This document shows positions 24,000-36,452 of a stretch of 64,000 nt of DNA, in pieces. The position numbers were made by a program, and so were the translations under genes. Under the pieces are notes generated by a model. It made no database searches. It had not been told where the DNA came from and saw nothing but the letters and a program-made list of their open reading frames with translations. Numbering within the stretch: the stretch's first letter is position 1; the number at the start of each line of letters is the position of its first letter. Source of the stretch: Rhytidiadelphus loreus (taxonomy: Eukaryota > Streptophyta > Bryopsida > Hypnales > Hylocomiaceae); the NCBI GenBank assembly GCA_947034895.1, contig OX344763.1, positions 46,437,025 through 46,501,024 on the forward strand, in the 5' to 3' direction.

Positions 24000-24574
24000 T
24001 AGGAAAAAAATAGTAAGTAGAAAGAAGTAGAGAAAGATTTAAAATACAAGATTGTTAAGAATCTAGTTATGGAATTGAAAAATGCCAATCCCAATGGTTG
24101 AAATGTTGTAATGAACAATCTACATTCTATGATTTTATTTTTTTTCAAAAATACTAAAAATTGAGTAAAATAAAGGACTTTAAATTTCATTTAGAGCATA
24201 AAATCCATAATTGCATGCTAACTAAAACTCCTCATAACTTTTGACTCATTGATCGAAATGGAATTATTCAAAGCTTTCCATGTATATATAACTCTAGAAA
24301 ACCAATTTCAAAGTTTTGTTTATGAAGAAAGTGATTTTTATGATTTGCCCGGATCGCCCATTTACCAAAAAAACAAAAAACAAAAGCAACATATTATGCC
24401 ATAACTTTTGACTTGTATTTCCATATGTCATGAAATTTAGTGCATATGAAATATATTCCTCATCCCTGCCATCTATTAAAATTTCAGTCTAAAATATGCA
24501 AATCTCCAATCACACATACCTGCCCAAAATTTCTACATTGCCAAAAAATTCTTATTGGACCTTCAGGGGGTTAA

Positions 24575-25178
24575 GTTTGAATCATTCATTGCTTAGTGTA
24601 ATTCTCATGCCGAGTGTACTCGAATAAATCTAGAGAATAAGTAAATTACACATTGTTCGATACAATAGGGGTATCCAAATAGTCATGAAAAGCCATTCCC
24701 CTTTCTTTGATCCCTAGTTTGCTTCTGATCCTAAATTAATTGCATTTGAATTTTTGTTCAACTTGGAATGACAACAAGCCATATCTCATCATCCACCATT
24801 TAAATATATTCCTGAATTGATCTGTCATTATTTTGCGCCAAAATATTTAAAAAATTGTATATCTAATCATTCTATTGAGAGATCCACAATGGGAAAATCC
24901 TACCTTCCGTGAGTCACCACAGTACAACAGATGTAAGTTACACGTCTACTGATCCAATCCACAATGCTCGTACCTGGAACCTGTCCTCAATATTTACTTT
25001 TTTTCCAAAATTTTGAGACTCACTGACCCCATTCAGTTCTTCTCCCAGTTTCCAGCTCAACTGCCATACTCCTCAAGCTGATGAATGATCTACTTGCCTA
25101 TCTTTCATGATGGCACAACACAATGATTCCATATTTTTTCATTTTTTTCATTTTGGAGAAGGAGCAAGTCCCACCTCA
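24575..25178. other. Intergenic, repeat-derived
   Basis: AT-rich sequence between the TTAA element and the assembly gap. There is no gene and no recognised element. Confidence 0.5.
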
Positions 25179-25378
25179 NNNNNNNNNNNNNNNNNNNNNN
25201 NNNNNNNNNNNNNNNNNNNNNNNNNNNNNNNNNNNNNNNNNNNNNNNNNNNNNNNNNNNNNNNNNNNNNNNNNNNNNNNNNNNNNNNNNNNNNNNNNNNN
25301 NNNNNNNNNNNNNNNNNNNNNNNNNNNNNNNNNNNNNNNNNNNNNNNNNNNNNNNNNNNNNNNNNNNNNNNNNNNNNN
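25179..25378. other. Assembly gap of 200 N
   Basis: Exactly 200 undetermined bases, a typical fixed-length scaffold gap. It directly abuts the left arm of the large palindrome. Open frames that run through the N are meaningless. Confidence 1.
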
Positions 25379-26635
25379 AATCCTACAAGTTATTTTTTTT
25401 CAAGAAGATGCTCTAACTGCCCGAGAAACAAGAACGTCCGTAACTTTCTCATAACATATCCAAATGAAATGAATAAAATCTTTACAGATAGACAAAAATA
25501 TAATCTATGAGAAAAAATAATATTTAAAATAAAATTCAAATTTCTGTCCATTTTTTTTGGTTGCCCGAGCTACCCGCCGTCCCCTCGTTTGAGCTTATTT
25601 GGTCATAACTATTGTTCCCGAGCACTGTTGAAGAAGGATAATTACCAAATTGGAAACTATCCTATTAGAATAATAAGTTCGTTCCAAGGAAGACGATCAA
25701 GTAGGAAATCAATGCTAATGGGACTTATTCCTAAAATAGATAACACAATCCAAAAATAGAAGATAATGGCCTAATTTGAAAGAGTTAGCAATCACTCAAA
25801 GTACAACGACACTCCACACCAAATTTATACACAATTCGTAATTTCCAATCCAAATTTCCAATTAACACATTCAATTATCATATAGCTCACCAAGAACACA
25901 TATACATACACTACATACCACTCAATTTGCCTCAAAGTCATATCATATTAACCAAATTGGTGAATAAATCACCGTTAAACATCTTCTTAGATTCTCTGAT
26001 TTGACACAAGCTCACTCCAAATTCTACTACATAACATTCATATTGTTCTTACCAACTTATAACTTCCACCTCTCACATTCACATATCATCACACCAAAAC
26101 TAACACACAATTGTCCAACAAAGGACACACATACAACAAAAAAGAAAACATAACGCAGCTCAAACCGGCCGGGACTCGCACTGGCTCTCTCTCTCCATGT
26201 GGGTGAAAATGAATTCGGAAAGAAGGACCTAATAGGGACCAAAATGGTAGTTGACAATTGCCCAACTAGAAATACTAACCGCAAAGGAAAACCATCCAAA
26301 TTGGACTTGACATCCTCAAAATTAACCCCATAACTACATTCCAACTTGGTAAAATAACACTCAAAATCACCAAATTGAAACACTAACTCACAAAAAAGCC
26401 TATCAAAAATCCAAATAAGCACTCAAAAGTTTTAAAAAACAAAACATCCAACTAATTTATCTACAAGCACCAATTTTGAAAAAAATTATATTCCCACAAA
26501 GCTAATCAACTTTTTTACCTCCAAAAAAAATTTCAAAAAATTAGGAGAAAATTTCAGCCAGTAGGTACCTGCCCGAAACCACAAAGACCATTGTCCCTTT
26601 GGGGGACACATTTTGCTTTCTTCAATGTACCACTA

Positions 26636-27275
26636 ATGTACAGTCAGGTCCAGCTCAATTACGAATCCTTGCATTCACAGGGAAAAAAAACATGATTTGC
26701 TTCCAACTTTGACGCCCTCCCGAGGGCTGAAAAATTAATTTTTTTTCACGAATTTTTTTTCACAAGATCCTGTTTATTCTAATAATGTATGTGCCAAATT
26801 TCAAGTCCAAATGATTTATACAAAAAAATATATTCAAACATGTACCAACATGTGTAGTTGAAAAAACAATTTCACTACCATCAACATTGACACCCTCCCA
26901 AAAATTGAAAAAAAAAGTTTTGGCCATGAAATTTTTGGTGTGAGATCATCTTAGTGTTAATAACTAATGCGACAAATTTCAAGTTCAAAATTTTTTCTCA
27001 CAAAGAGTAGTTCAAACTCTACCAACATGTGTAGTTATGAATTTTTTTTCTAAAACAACACATGTTGGTAGATGTTTGAATATCTTTTTTTGTATAAATC
27101 ATTTGGACTTGAAATTTGGCACATACGTTATTAGAATAAAGAGAATCTTGTGAAAAAAAATTCGTGAAAAAAAATTAATTTTTCAGCCCTCGGGAGGGCG
27201 TCAAAGTTGGAAGCAAATCATGTTTTTTTTCCCTGTGAATGCAGGAATTCGTAATTGAGCTGGACCTGACTGTAC
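26636..27275. mobile_element. Foldback MITE with long inverted ends (left-arm copy)
   Basis: It begins TGTACAGTCAGGTCCAGC and ends GCTGGACCTGACTGTACA. The two terminal ~220 bp are inverted copies of each other, sharing GCCCTCCCGAGGGCTGAAAA and the AAATCATTTGGACTTGAAAT stretch. It could therefore fold into one long hairpin. The identical mirrored copy lies in the right arm. An empty site is preserved at about 38328. There is no coding capacity. Confidence 0.75.
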
Positions 27276-28951
27276 ATTGCATGAGTGTGTGTGCGCGCGC
27301 GCACTTTGAGTGACCATTGCGTTGCAACTTCAAATATTTGTAACTAATTGCACGAAGGTCCAAAAAATATGAAACGACTTGTATTTGTTGCCAATTCCAT
27401 CCATTTTTTTCCTACAAGAATCTACTGAAATTTTTTTAATTCAAAGAGTTTAGCACGCACACACACACACAAAAAATACAATCAGCTCTTGAAAAGGTCG
27501 CTTTAAGAGTGCAGACTACCTGCTTTGGTTCCACGCTGGCCCAATCCCGGAACTATCTTAGTGCAAAGCAGGTCATGTATGGGGGCTGTACATTTCCCCA
27601 TGCCAATCAGACACCACTTTTTTCTGGAATCGGGGTTTATGGAATCCAAGAGGTTGCGGACAACATGTGCACATGGCCAGCAAGGAAGGACAATCCATTC
27701 TCAGTCACACAGTCCTTGCTGTTGAGCTTTCTCTCTCTTTGATCATAATAGAGGAGCCTGAAGCACTTGGACGGCCAATTTCTGGACGACTAACAGATTC
27801 AAACTCAAGTTTCATTCTCATCACTGCTTCGATGAAAGTCATCCTAATTTGTGGAGATACATACTTTATCAAGTTGTTGTCCTATCTAATGGTTGGATTC
27901 AGCCATTTTTTTTTGGTTTTTGAAAAAGTGCCAGGATGGCGATCATTTAAAATTTGGTGAAGCATTGTGTTTCTTCGTACATTCATTTTTTGTACTATTA
28001 AACACTTTTTCATCCAAATTGGACAATTTCATTCACATTTTAGATTGGATTGAAACTTTTTTGGCGAAGAAAGATTATTTTTTTCTGGCAAAAAAAAGAT
28101 TTTCACTATGAAATGGTGCTTTTTGGCTCTATTTCGCCCCCCAAAAAGGGTTGGTTGGATTTGGTGTTAGTAGAGTACATTTATTTTTTCTAAAATTACA
28201 AATGTGGAAGGAAGTATGTCAAGCGGTGGACCAAGCCCAAATTGCATTGACTCTAGTCCAAAACTGGATTTGCAAAAATGAGGTCACAAATTGTAAGAAC
28301 ACAAAAATTTCAAAAAAAATCACCATGTCAAGAGAACCTCATTTCAAAACCATTCCAACAAATTTTACTCAAAAAATGATGATATTTTGCTTGAAATCGA
28401 ATTTTGAAGGAATTTTGAAATTTTCCTTTCAAAATTTATAAAAGAAAAAATATTGGTGATCGAATTGATGAATTTAACCGCATAGATGGAATCCCAAACT
28501 CAAAATTTACAACTGCTATTTGTATACCAATTCCAAAATATTCTTCCAAATAGTACTTTATAATGATTTTTCTCAAATCATGAATTTTGGAGAAGGATGT
28601 GGACGTTTAGGGTTAACCCCTACAATGAAATGAGAACGGGATCTTGCATTAATCTTGAATGAATGGAATGTGTGGAGCTTTTTTCAAAAACTTTGATTAA
28701 ATAGGATTGTAAGATATTAGTGTTCAAAGTGAAATGAAAGGCTCTTTTGCACCTTGCTATATTAGGTTTTGAGAATTTGAGTCCTTTCAACATAAAAAAT
28801 TTGCACTACAATAGGGGTCAATAAAGATATACACTTCCTATTCTACCATTCAAACAAATTTGGACAATGTAAAGAATAATTGGCACTTTTAGTCATGCAT
28901 AATTAATATTACATTTTTATGCAATCACAATTGAGCACACCAATTTTTCAA

Positions 28952-29883
28952 TTAACCCCTAAAGTCCCATTGTCCCCTCAGGGGACAATTTGGAATTCGA
29001 GCAGGTTCCTATGGGCTGAAATTTTACCCTAATTCTTTTAAACTTTTTTCGAATATAGAAAAGCTGGTAATCTTTGTGGGAATATAATTTTTATTTCAAT
29101 CAGTGCCCAGAAGCAAAAGTTATACCACAAAAAACCTAGAATTGAACTCGGTGGGCAGTACAAAAAATATTGCAAAAATTCAAAAGAAATTAAAAGAAAA
29201 AAAAATCTCAAAGATTATGTTTTTGTCTACATCTGAAGCTTTGATTCATTCCATTTTGATTAGTGATGTGAAAGTTATCAACAATCTTGTTTTTCGGTCA
29301 ATCTAAGCATCTTTTTGAAAAAATAACTTATAAGATTCATTTCAGAATGCAATTTCAAATTTTTTCAAATTTTTTTTCTTGAAAAGTTTAAGTTTGCTTG
29401 CTAGAACAATCTCACCGTTGGGATTATTGTATTTCAATCCCATCTAAGAGCTATTAACAATTTAGTTTTTCTTTCAATCTTGGACCTACTTCTACTTGAC
29501 AATTTTTTGAAGTATGAAAATCAAGTTTTTATTTTTTGAATTTTTTTCCCTAGAATACCAACTTAATTCTTCAACACAATAAATTTTTAACTCAAATTTC
29601 ATAGTGCACATTTTTCCCACAAATTGAGATCAAAGTCATCTAAAATTGCAGTCTAGTGTTAGAAAAAACTTGTTTTTTCAACTTTGAATGTTCATATCTC
29701 TCAATCTATACGATCAAACTTCATGAATTTTTTACCACATAATATCAAACAAGTAAAGTTCAAGATCCTATGGTTCAGCTCCAAAAAAAGTATTTTTTTT
29801 GTTTTTATGGACAAACGCAGTAGAAATGGCAATTTTGAGTGGTTTTTGACAAAAAAAAATGGCCTTGGGACTTTAGGGGTTAA
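28952..29883. mobile_element. TTAA-flanked MITE with CCCC/GGGG ends (left-arm copy)
   Basis: TTAA at 28952-28955 is followed by CCCCTAAAGTCCCA. The right end is TGGGACTTTAGGGG followed by TTAA at 29880-29883. The inverted repeats are identical over 14 bp. The body is 924 bp, AT-rich and non-coding. Its right third resembles 18708-18937 and 37970-38213 (AACTTG, GATCCTA/ACCCTATGGTT, ATGGCAATTTT and a terminal GGGGTTAA), so those are related, partly truncated copies. Confidence 0.72.
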
Positions 29884-31084
29884 AAAAACAACTTCATTAT
29901 CAATGAATTTTTTTAGTTCAATTTCATAGTTTTGAGTTTTGAGTAGATATGTAGAAAACACCTACATGTACTTCTTTCAATATTTCATGTTAGAAAAATT
30001 GTCATTAAAAATATTAATAAAATCTATAGAATTGGAGTTCAATGGTGGGTTGTTGCATATCAAATCATTGAAATAAGCTATATATGTCTATAGTCTATAT
30101 TGGAGCTAGATTTTACTATTTGAGCATCACACTACAATTGGTTTTGTACATTTGAGCATGATGGCAATCAAAAAATATCATCACTATTATGGATTAAAAG
30201 TCACTAAAGTTGACCAAATATTCAAAATAAATAAAATTTGGTGATCTATTTTTATTGTATCTTCTTATATAGAAAAGTCATAAATACTTCAATCACGCAT
30301 ATTTCCAACACCATTGAAACAAGTCAACACTTTATTGTCAATGCCTATATGATAATAATCACTTTGCATTGAGACTCTACTATTAGCCACATTTATAAGC
30401 TTTGATTGTTTCATATTTTTGTACAGATTTGAAATTACCAAGATTTTTTGAAAAAAAATTGAAAAAAAATCAAATCAAGTTTAAGAAATATGAAAACTCC
30501 ACCAATGGTATGCTTCATAATTTATAGTGTAAACTAAATTTTCATAGAATTCTTTAGTTAGAAAATCAATAGACTTGATTATCAAGCCAAGTTCAAATTG
30601 CTTTTGAAGAATGATGGGGAACCCTAATATTTACTAGTCGTATATGTTGGCATACATACTAAGATCTTATGCATGTAAGATGTACTTTTACTCCTGGTGA
30701 GAATGATGTGTATGCATAAAAGAAAAATTCCACCATAGTAGCGGTGGGAGTTTACGTTGATGTTTGGGTCAACTAATAGCAATCATATTGGACATTGGAT
30801 TTTTCACCAAAGACATTCAAAACTCTAAGAACTTCACCACCCATGCATGCACATCATAAATGATGCACCAGAGGGATTTCCGAGGGCACTCCAAGGGGCT
30901 CCGAGTATGTGTTAATGGATGTCCCCCATCCTCCCGCATTGTGGAGACCAACTACCCAAGCTATCGCTCTTTTTATCAAACCCTGTACCCGCTTGTATAT
31001 CCCCTATCTCCAACCACGTGGTGTTTTTCTGGTGGTTTATTGGCGCTTGTTGCCACGTTCAAATCAAGTCTAAAAAAGTGATTA

Positions 31085-32003
31085 TCCTTAATGCAAGGGC
31101 TTGCGTCAAAGAAGAGGCTCTGAATTGTTGAGTGGTGGAGCCATTTTTTGAAGAGCCGACCTATAGTTCAAGTTCAAGTTTATCTTGGGAGAGTAATAGT
31201 GGGGCACTATATTGCACTGTAAGGGCCCTCTAGGAGGCATCATGACCATGCCCAATGTGTGGATGTGGGTGTTGTAATGTTAGATACAAATTTCCATTCA
31301 TTTCCATTTCAAGGGGGTGGATATTTTTTATGCTTGGAATGTTTTTTTAATGGATGGATGCATAAAAAAGTATTTGGATATCCAATTGAGTTCTTTTGAA
31401 TTCTTATTGAACAAATTTTCATTTTTTTATTGATTGAGGCAACCATATTTGTGTATGGTCTATGAAATTGTGACGATAAACTATAAAATTTTCTTAAATT
31501 GTTAAATTGCTCCTTTCAATCTATACAAAGCCTCAAGGAGATACTGGAACCAGTAATTATACACAAATTATGAGATTTAGCCTTGAAATGGACACAATGC
31601 AAAAAATGACACTTAGGTGATTTTAATCAAGAATACTAGATGAAGGACTATAATCTTGCTTTCAACGATGTTTTGAGAGTTTCTTGTATGTATTTGTAGC
31701 AAATAGTACCTATTTAGAATCCTCTTATTGAAGTATTATTGATTTTTTACTTGGAGGAAGTTGTTTAATCTACAAAATACCAAAGATGCTTCTCTTGTAT
31801 ACTTTGACAACCTTTAAGTTCATGCTATTTATTTGAACTTTAGCAATAATAAAACTCCATTTTGAATTTGAGCCAAACTAAAAAGCAAGGGTTGTTAAGT
31901 ATAGTTTTTATTCCAATTTGTAATCACTTTTGTAATAACTTTTGTAATCACTTCTGTAATCACTTTTGTAATCACTTTTGTAATCACTTTTTATTCCAAT
32001 TTG
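31085..32003. other. Palindrome spacer (919 bp)
   Basis: Single-copy sequence between the two arms, with no gene. Its right end is a 12-bp tandem array that runs into the right arm. If the arms pair, this is the loop. Confidence 0.85.
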
Positions 32004-32016
32004 TAATCACTTTTTT
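31911..32016 (+). repeat. Tandem array of TAATCACTTTTG at the arm junction
   Basis: About six 12-bp units of TAATCACTTTTG lie between two copies of TTCCAATTTGTAATCACTTT. The inner boundary of the right arm (32004) falls within the last unit. The left arm ends in the matching AAAAAGTGATTA (to 31084). Confidence 0.85.
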
Positions 32017-33204
32017 AGACTTGATTTGAACGTGGCAACAAGCGCCAATAAACCACCAGAAAAACACCACGTGGTTGGAGATAGGGGATATACAAGCGGG
32101 TACAGGGTTTGATAAAAAGAGCGATAGCTTGGGTAGTTGGTCTCCACAATGCGGGAGGATGGGGGACATCCATTAACACATACTCGGAGCCCCTTGGAGT
32201 GCCCTCGGAAATCCCTCTGGTGCATCATTTATGATGTGCATGCATGGGTGGTGAAGTTCTTAGAGTTTTGAATGTCTTTGGTGAAAAATCCAATGTCCAA
32301 TATGATTGCTATTAGTTGACCCAAACATCAACGTAAACTCCCACCGCTACTATGGTGGAATTTTTCTTTTATGCATACACATCATTCTCACCAGGAGTAA
32401 AAGTACATCTTACATGCATAAGATCTTAGTATGTATGCCAACATATACGACTAGTAAATATTAGGGTTCCCCATCATTCTTCAAAAGCAATTTGAACTTG
32501 GCTTGATAATCAAGTCTATTGATTTTCTAACTAAAGAATTCTATGAAAATTTAGTTTACACTATAAATTATGAAGCATACCATTGGTGGAGTTTTCATAT
32601 TTCTTAAACTTGATTTGATTTTTTTTCAATTTTTTTTCAAAAAATCTTGGTAATTTCAAATCTGTACAAAAATATGAAACAATCAAAGCTTATAAATGTG
32701 GCTAATAGTAGAGTCTCAATGCAAAGTGATTATTATCATATAGGCATTGACAATAAAGTGTTGACTTGTTTCAATGGTGTTGGAAATATGCGTGATTGAA
32801 GTATTTATGACTTTTCTATATAAGAAGATACAATAAAAATAGATCACCAAATTTTATTTATTTTGAATATTTGGTCAACTTTAGTGACTTTTAATCCATA
32901 ATAGTGATGATATTTTTTGATTGCCATCATGCTCAAATGTACAAAACCAATTGTAGTGTGATGCTCAAATAGTAAAATCTAGCTCCAATATAGACTATAG
33001 ACATATATAGCTTATTTCAATGATTTGATATGCAACAACCCACCATTGAACTCCAATTCTATAGATTTTATTAATATTTTTAATGACAATTTTTCTAACA
33101 TGAAATATTGAAAGAAGTACATGTAGGTGTTTTCTACATATCTACTCAAAACTCAAAACTATGAAATTGAACTAAAAAAATTCATTGATAATGAAGTTGT
33201 TTTT

Positions 33205-34136
33205 TTAACCCCTAAAGTCCCAAGGCCATTTTTTTTTGTCAAAAACCACTCAAAATTGCCATTTCTACTGCGTTTGTCCATAAAAACAAAAAAAATACTT
33301 TTTTTGGAGCTGAACCATAGGATCTTGAACTTTACTTGTTTGATATTATGTGGTAAAAAATTCATGAAGTTTGATCGTATAGATTGAGAGATATGAACAT
33401 TCAAAGTTGAAAAAACAAGTTTTTTCTAACACTAGACTGCAATTTTAGATGACTTTGATCTCAATTTGTGGGAAAAATGTGCACTATGAAATTTGAGTTA
33501 AAAATTTATTGTGTTGAAGAATTAAGTTGGTATTCTAGGGAAAAAAATTCAAAAAATAAAAACTTGATTTTCATACTTCAAAAAATTGTCAAGTAGAAGT
33601 AGGTCCAAGATTGAAAGAAAAACTAAATTGTTAATAGCTCTTAGATGGGATTGAAATACAATAATCCCAACGGTGAGATTGTTCTAGCAAGCAAACTTAA
33701 ACTTTTCAAGAAAAAAAATTTGAAAAAATTTGAAATTGCATTCTGAAATGAATCTTATAAGTTATTTTTTCAAAAAGATGCTTAGATTGACCGAAAAACA
33801 AGATTGTTGATAACTTTCACATCACTAATCAAAATGGAATGAATCAAAGCTTCAGATGTAGACAAAAACATAATCTTTGAGATTTTTTTTTCTTTTAATT
33901 TCTTTTGAATTTTTGCAATATTTTTTGTACTGCCCACCGAGTTCAATTCTAGGTTTTTTGTGGTATAACTTTTGCTTCTGGGCACTGATTGAAATAAAAA
34001 TTATATTCCCACAAAGATTACCAGCTTTTCTATATTCGAAAAAAGTTTAAAAGAATTAGGGTAAAATTTCAGCCCATAGGAACCTGCTCGAATTCCAAAT
34101 TGTCCCCTGAGGGGACAATGGGACTTTAGGGGTTAA
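33205..34136. mobile_element. TTAA-flanked MITE with CCCC/GGGG ends (right-arm copy)
   Basis: Mirror image of the left-arm element: TTAA with CCCCTAAAGTCCCA at one end and TGGGACTTTAGGGG with TTAA at the other. Confidence 0.72.
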
Positions 34137-35812
34137 TTGAAAAATTGGTGTGCTCAATTGTGATTGCATAAAAATGTAATATTAATTATGCATGACTAAA
34201 AGTGCCAATTATTCTTTACATTGTCCAAATTTGTTTGAATGGTAGAATAGGAAGTGTATATCTTTATTGACCCCTATTGTAGTGCAAATTTTTTATGTTG
34301 AAAGGACTCAAATTCTCAAAACCTAATATAGCAAGGTGCAAAAGAGCCTTTCATTTCACTTTGAACACTAATATCTTACAATCCTATTTAATCAAAGTTT
34401 TTGAAAAAAGCTCCACACATTCCATTCATTCAAGATTAATGCAAGATCCCGTTCTCATTTCATTGTAGGGGTTAACCCTAAACGTCCACATCCTTCTCCA
34501 AAATTCATGATTTGAGAAAAATCATTATAAAGTACTATTTGGAAGAATATTTTGGAATTGGTATACAAATAGCAGTTGTAAATTTTGAGTTTGGGATTCC
34601 ATCTATGCGGTTAAATTCATCAATTCGATCACCAATATTTTTTCTTTTATAAATTTTGAAAGGAAAATTTCAAAATTCCTTCAAAATTCGATTTCAAGCA
34701 AAATATCATCATTTTTTGAGTAAAATTTGTTGGAATGGTTTTGAAATGAGGTTCTCTTGACATGGTGATTTTTTTTGAAATTTTTGTGTTCTTACAATTT
34801 GTGACCTCATTTTTGCAAATCCAGTTTTGGACTAGAGTCAATGCAATTTGGGCTTGGTCCACCGCTTGACATACTTCCTTCCACATTTGTAATTTTAGAA
34901 AAAATAAATGTACTCTACTAACACCAAATCCAACCAACCCTTTTTGGGGGGCGAAATAGAGCCAAAAAGCACCATTTCATAGTGAAAATCTTTTTTTTGC
35001 CAGAAAAAAATAATCTTTCTTCGCCAAAAAAGTTTCAATCCAATCTAAAATGTGAATGAAATTGTCCAATTTGGATGAAAAAGTGTTTAATAGTACAAAA
35101 AATGAATGTACGAAGAAACACAATGCTTCACCAAATTTTAAATGATCGCCATCCTGGCACTTTTTCAAAAACCAAAAAAAAATGGCTGAATCCAACCATT
35201 AGATAGGACAACAACTTGATAAAGTATGTATCTCCACAAATTAGGATGACTTTCATCGAAGCAGTGATGAGAATGAAACTTGAGTTTGAATCTGTTAGTC
35301 GTCCAGAAATTGGCCGTCCAAGTGCTTCAGGCTCCTCTATTATGATCAAAGAGAGAGAAAGCTCAACAGCAAGGACTGTGTGACTGAGAATGGATTGTCC
35401 TTCCTTGCTGGCCATGTGCACATGTTGTCCGCAACCTCTTGGATTCCATAAACCCCGATTCCAGAAAAAAGTGGTGTCTGATTGGCATGGGGAAATGTAC
35501 AGCCCCCATACATGACCTGCTTTGCACTAAGATAGTTCCGGGATTGGGCCAGCGTGGAACCAAAGCAGGTAGTCTGCACTCTTAAAGCGACCTTTTCAAG
35601 AGCTGATTGTATTTTTTGTGTGTGTGTGTGCGTGCTAAACTCTTTGAATTAAAAAAATTTCAGTAGATTCTTGTAGGAAAAAAATGGATGGAATTGGCAA
35701 CAAATACAAGTCGTTTCATATTTTTTGGACCTTCGTGCAATTAGTTACAAATATTTGAAGTTGCAACGCAATGGTCACTCAAAGTGCGCGCGCGCACACA
35801 CACTCATGCAAT

Positions 35813-36452
35813 GTACAGTCAGGTCCAGCTCAATTACGAATTCCTGCATTCACAGGGAAAAAAAACATGATTTGCTTCCAACTTTGACGCCCTCCCGAGG
35901 GCTGAAAAATTAATTTTTTTTCACGAATTTTTTTTCACAAGATTCTCTTTATTCTAATAACGTATGTGCCAAATTTCAAGTCCAAATGATTTATACAAAA
36001 AAAGATATTCAAACATCTACCAACATGTGTTGTTTTAGAAAAAAAATTCATAACTACACATGTTGGTAGAGTTTGAACTACTCTTTGTGAGAAAAAATTT
36101 TGAACTTGAAATTTGTCGCATTAGTTATTAACACTAAGATGATCTCACACCAAAAATTTCATGGCCAAAACTTTTTTTTTCAATTTTTGGGAGGGTGTCA
36201 ATGTTGATGGTAGTGAAATTGTTTTTTCAACTACACATGTTGGTACATGTTTGAATATATTTTTTTGTATAAATCATTTGGACTTGAAATTTGGCACATA
36301 CATTATTAGAATAAACAGGATCTTGTGAAAAAAAATTCGTGAAAAAAAATTAATTTTTCAGCCCTCGGGAGGGCGTCAAAGTTGGAAGCAAATCATGTTT
36401 TTTTTCCCTGTGAATGCAAGGATTCGTAATTGAGCTGGACCTGACTGTACAT
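35813..36452. mobile_element. Foldback MITE with long inverted ends (right-arm copy)
   Basis: Mirror copy of 26636-27275. Its flanks (CACTCATGCAA on the left; TTAGTGGTACATTGAAG on the right) match the uninterrupted sequence at about 38317-38347, which defines the element ends. Confidence 0.75.

Larger units (their letters stand above)
21029..24574. mobile_element. TTAA/CCC element (copy B), inflated by nested insertions
   Basis: The left end TTAACCCTTAAAGGCC (from 21029) and the right end GGACCTTCAGGGGGTTAA (to 24574) match the ends of the 889-bp element at 40567-41455. Internal sequence also matches: 21060-21290, 21627-21722, 21992-22007 and 24000-24570 align in order with 40590-41450. The extra 2.6 kb is explained by three insertions (21295-21626, 21723-21991 and about 22008-23999), each absent from the 40.6-kb copy. 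Confidence 0.7.
25379..31084 (+). repeat. Large inverted repeat, left arm (5,706 bp)
   Basis: Every position x pairs with 63088 minus x in the right arm. I checked this by reading several stretches (25379-25500, 26540-26860, 27270-27480, 28950-29000, 29860-29890, 30840-31084) and by the constant sum of mirrored landmarks. I found no indel and no mismatch. The arm contains a TTAA/CCC element, a foldback element and no supportable gene. The true outer end may lie in the N gap. Confidence 0.95.

Noticed and set aside
25107..25454. Open frames crossing the N gap
   Set aside because: The middle is undetermined bases, so the frames have no meaning.
30860..31131. Frame with Pro/Ser-rich peptide in the left arm that looked like a small gene
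   Set aside because: It has no homology that I recognise. An overlapping frame is equally open, and it lies in transposon-rich DNA.
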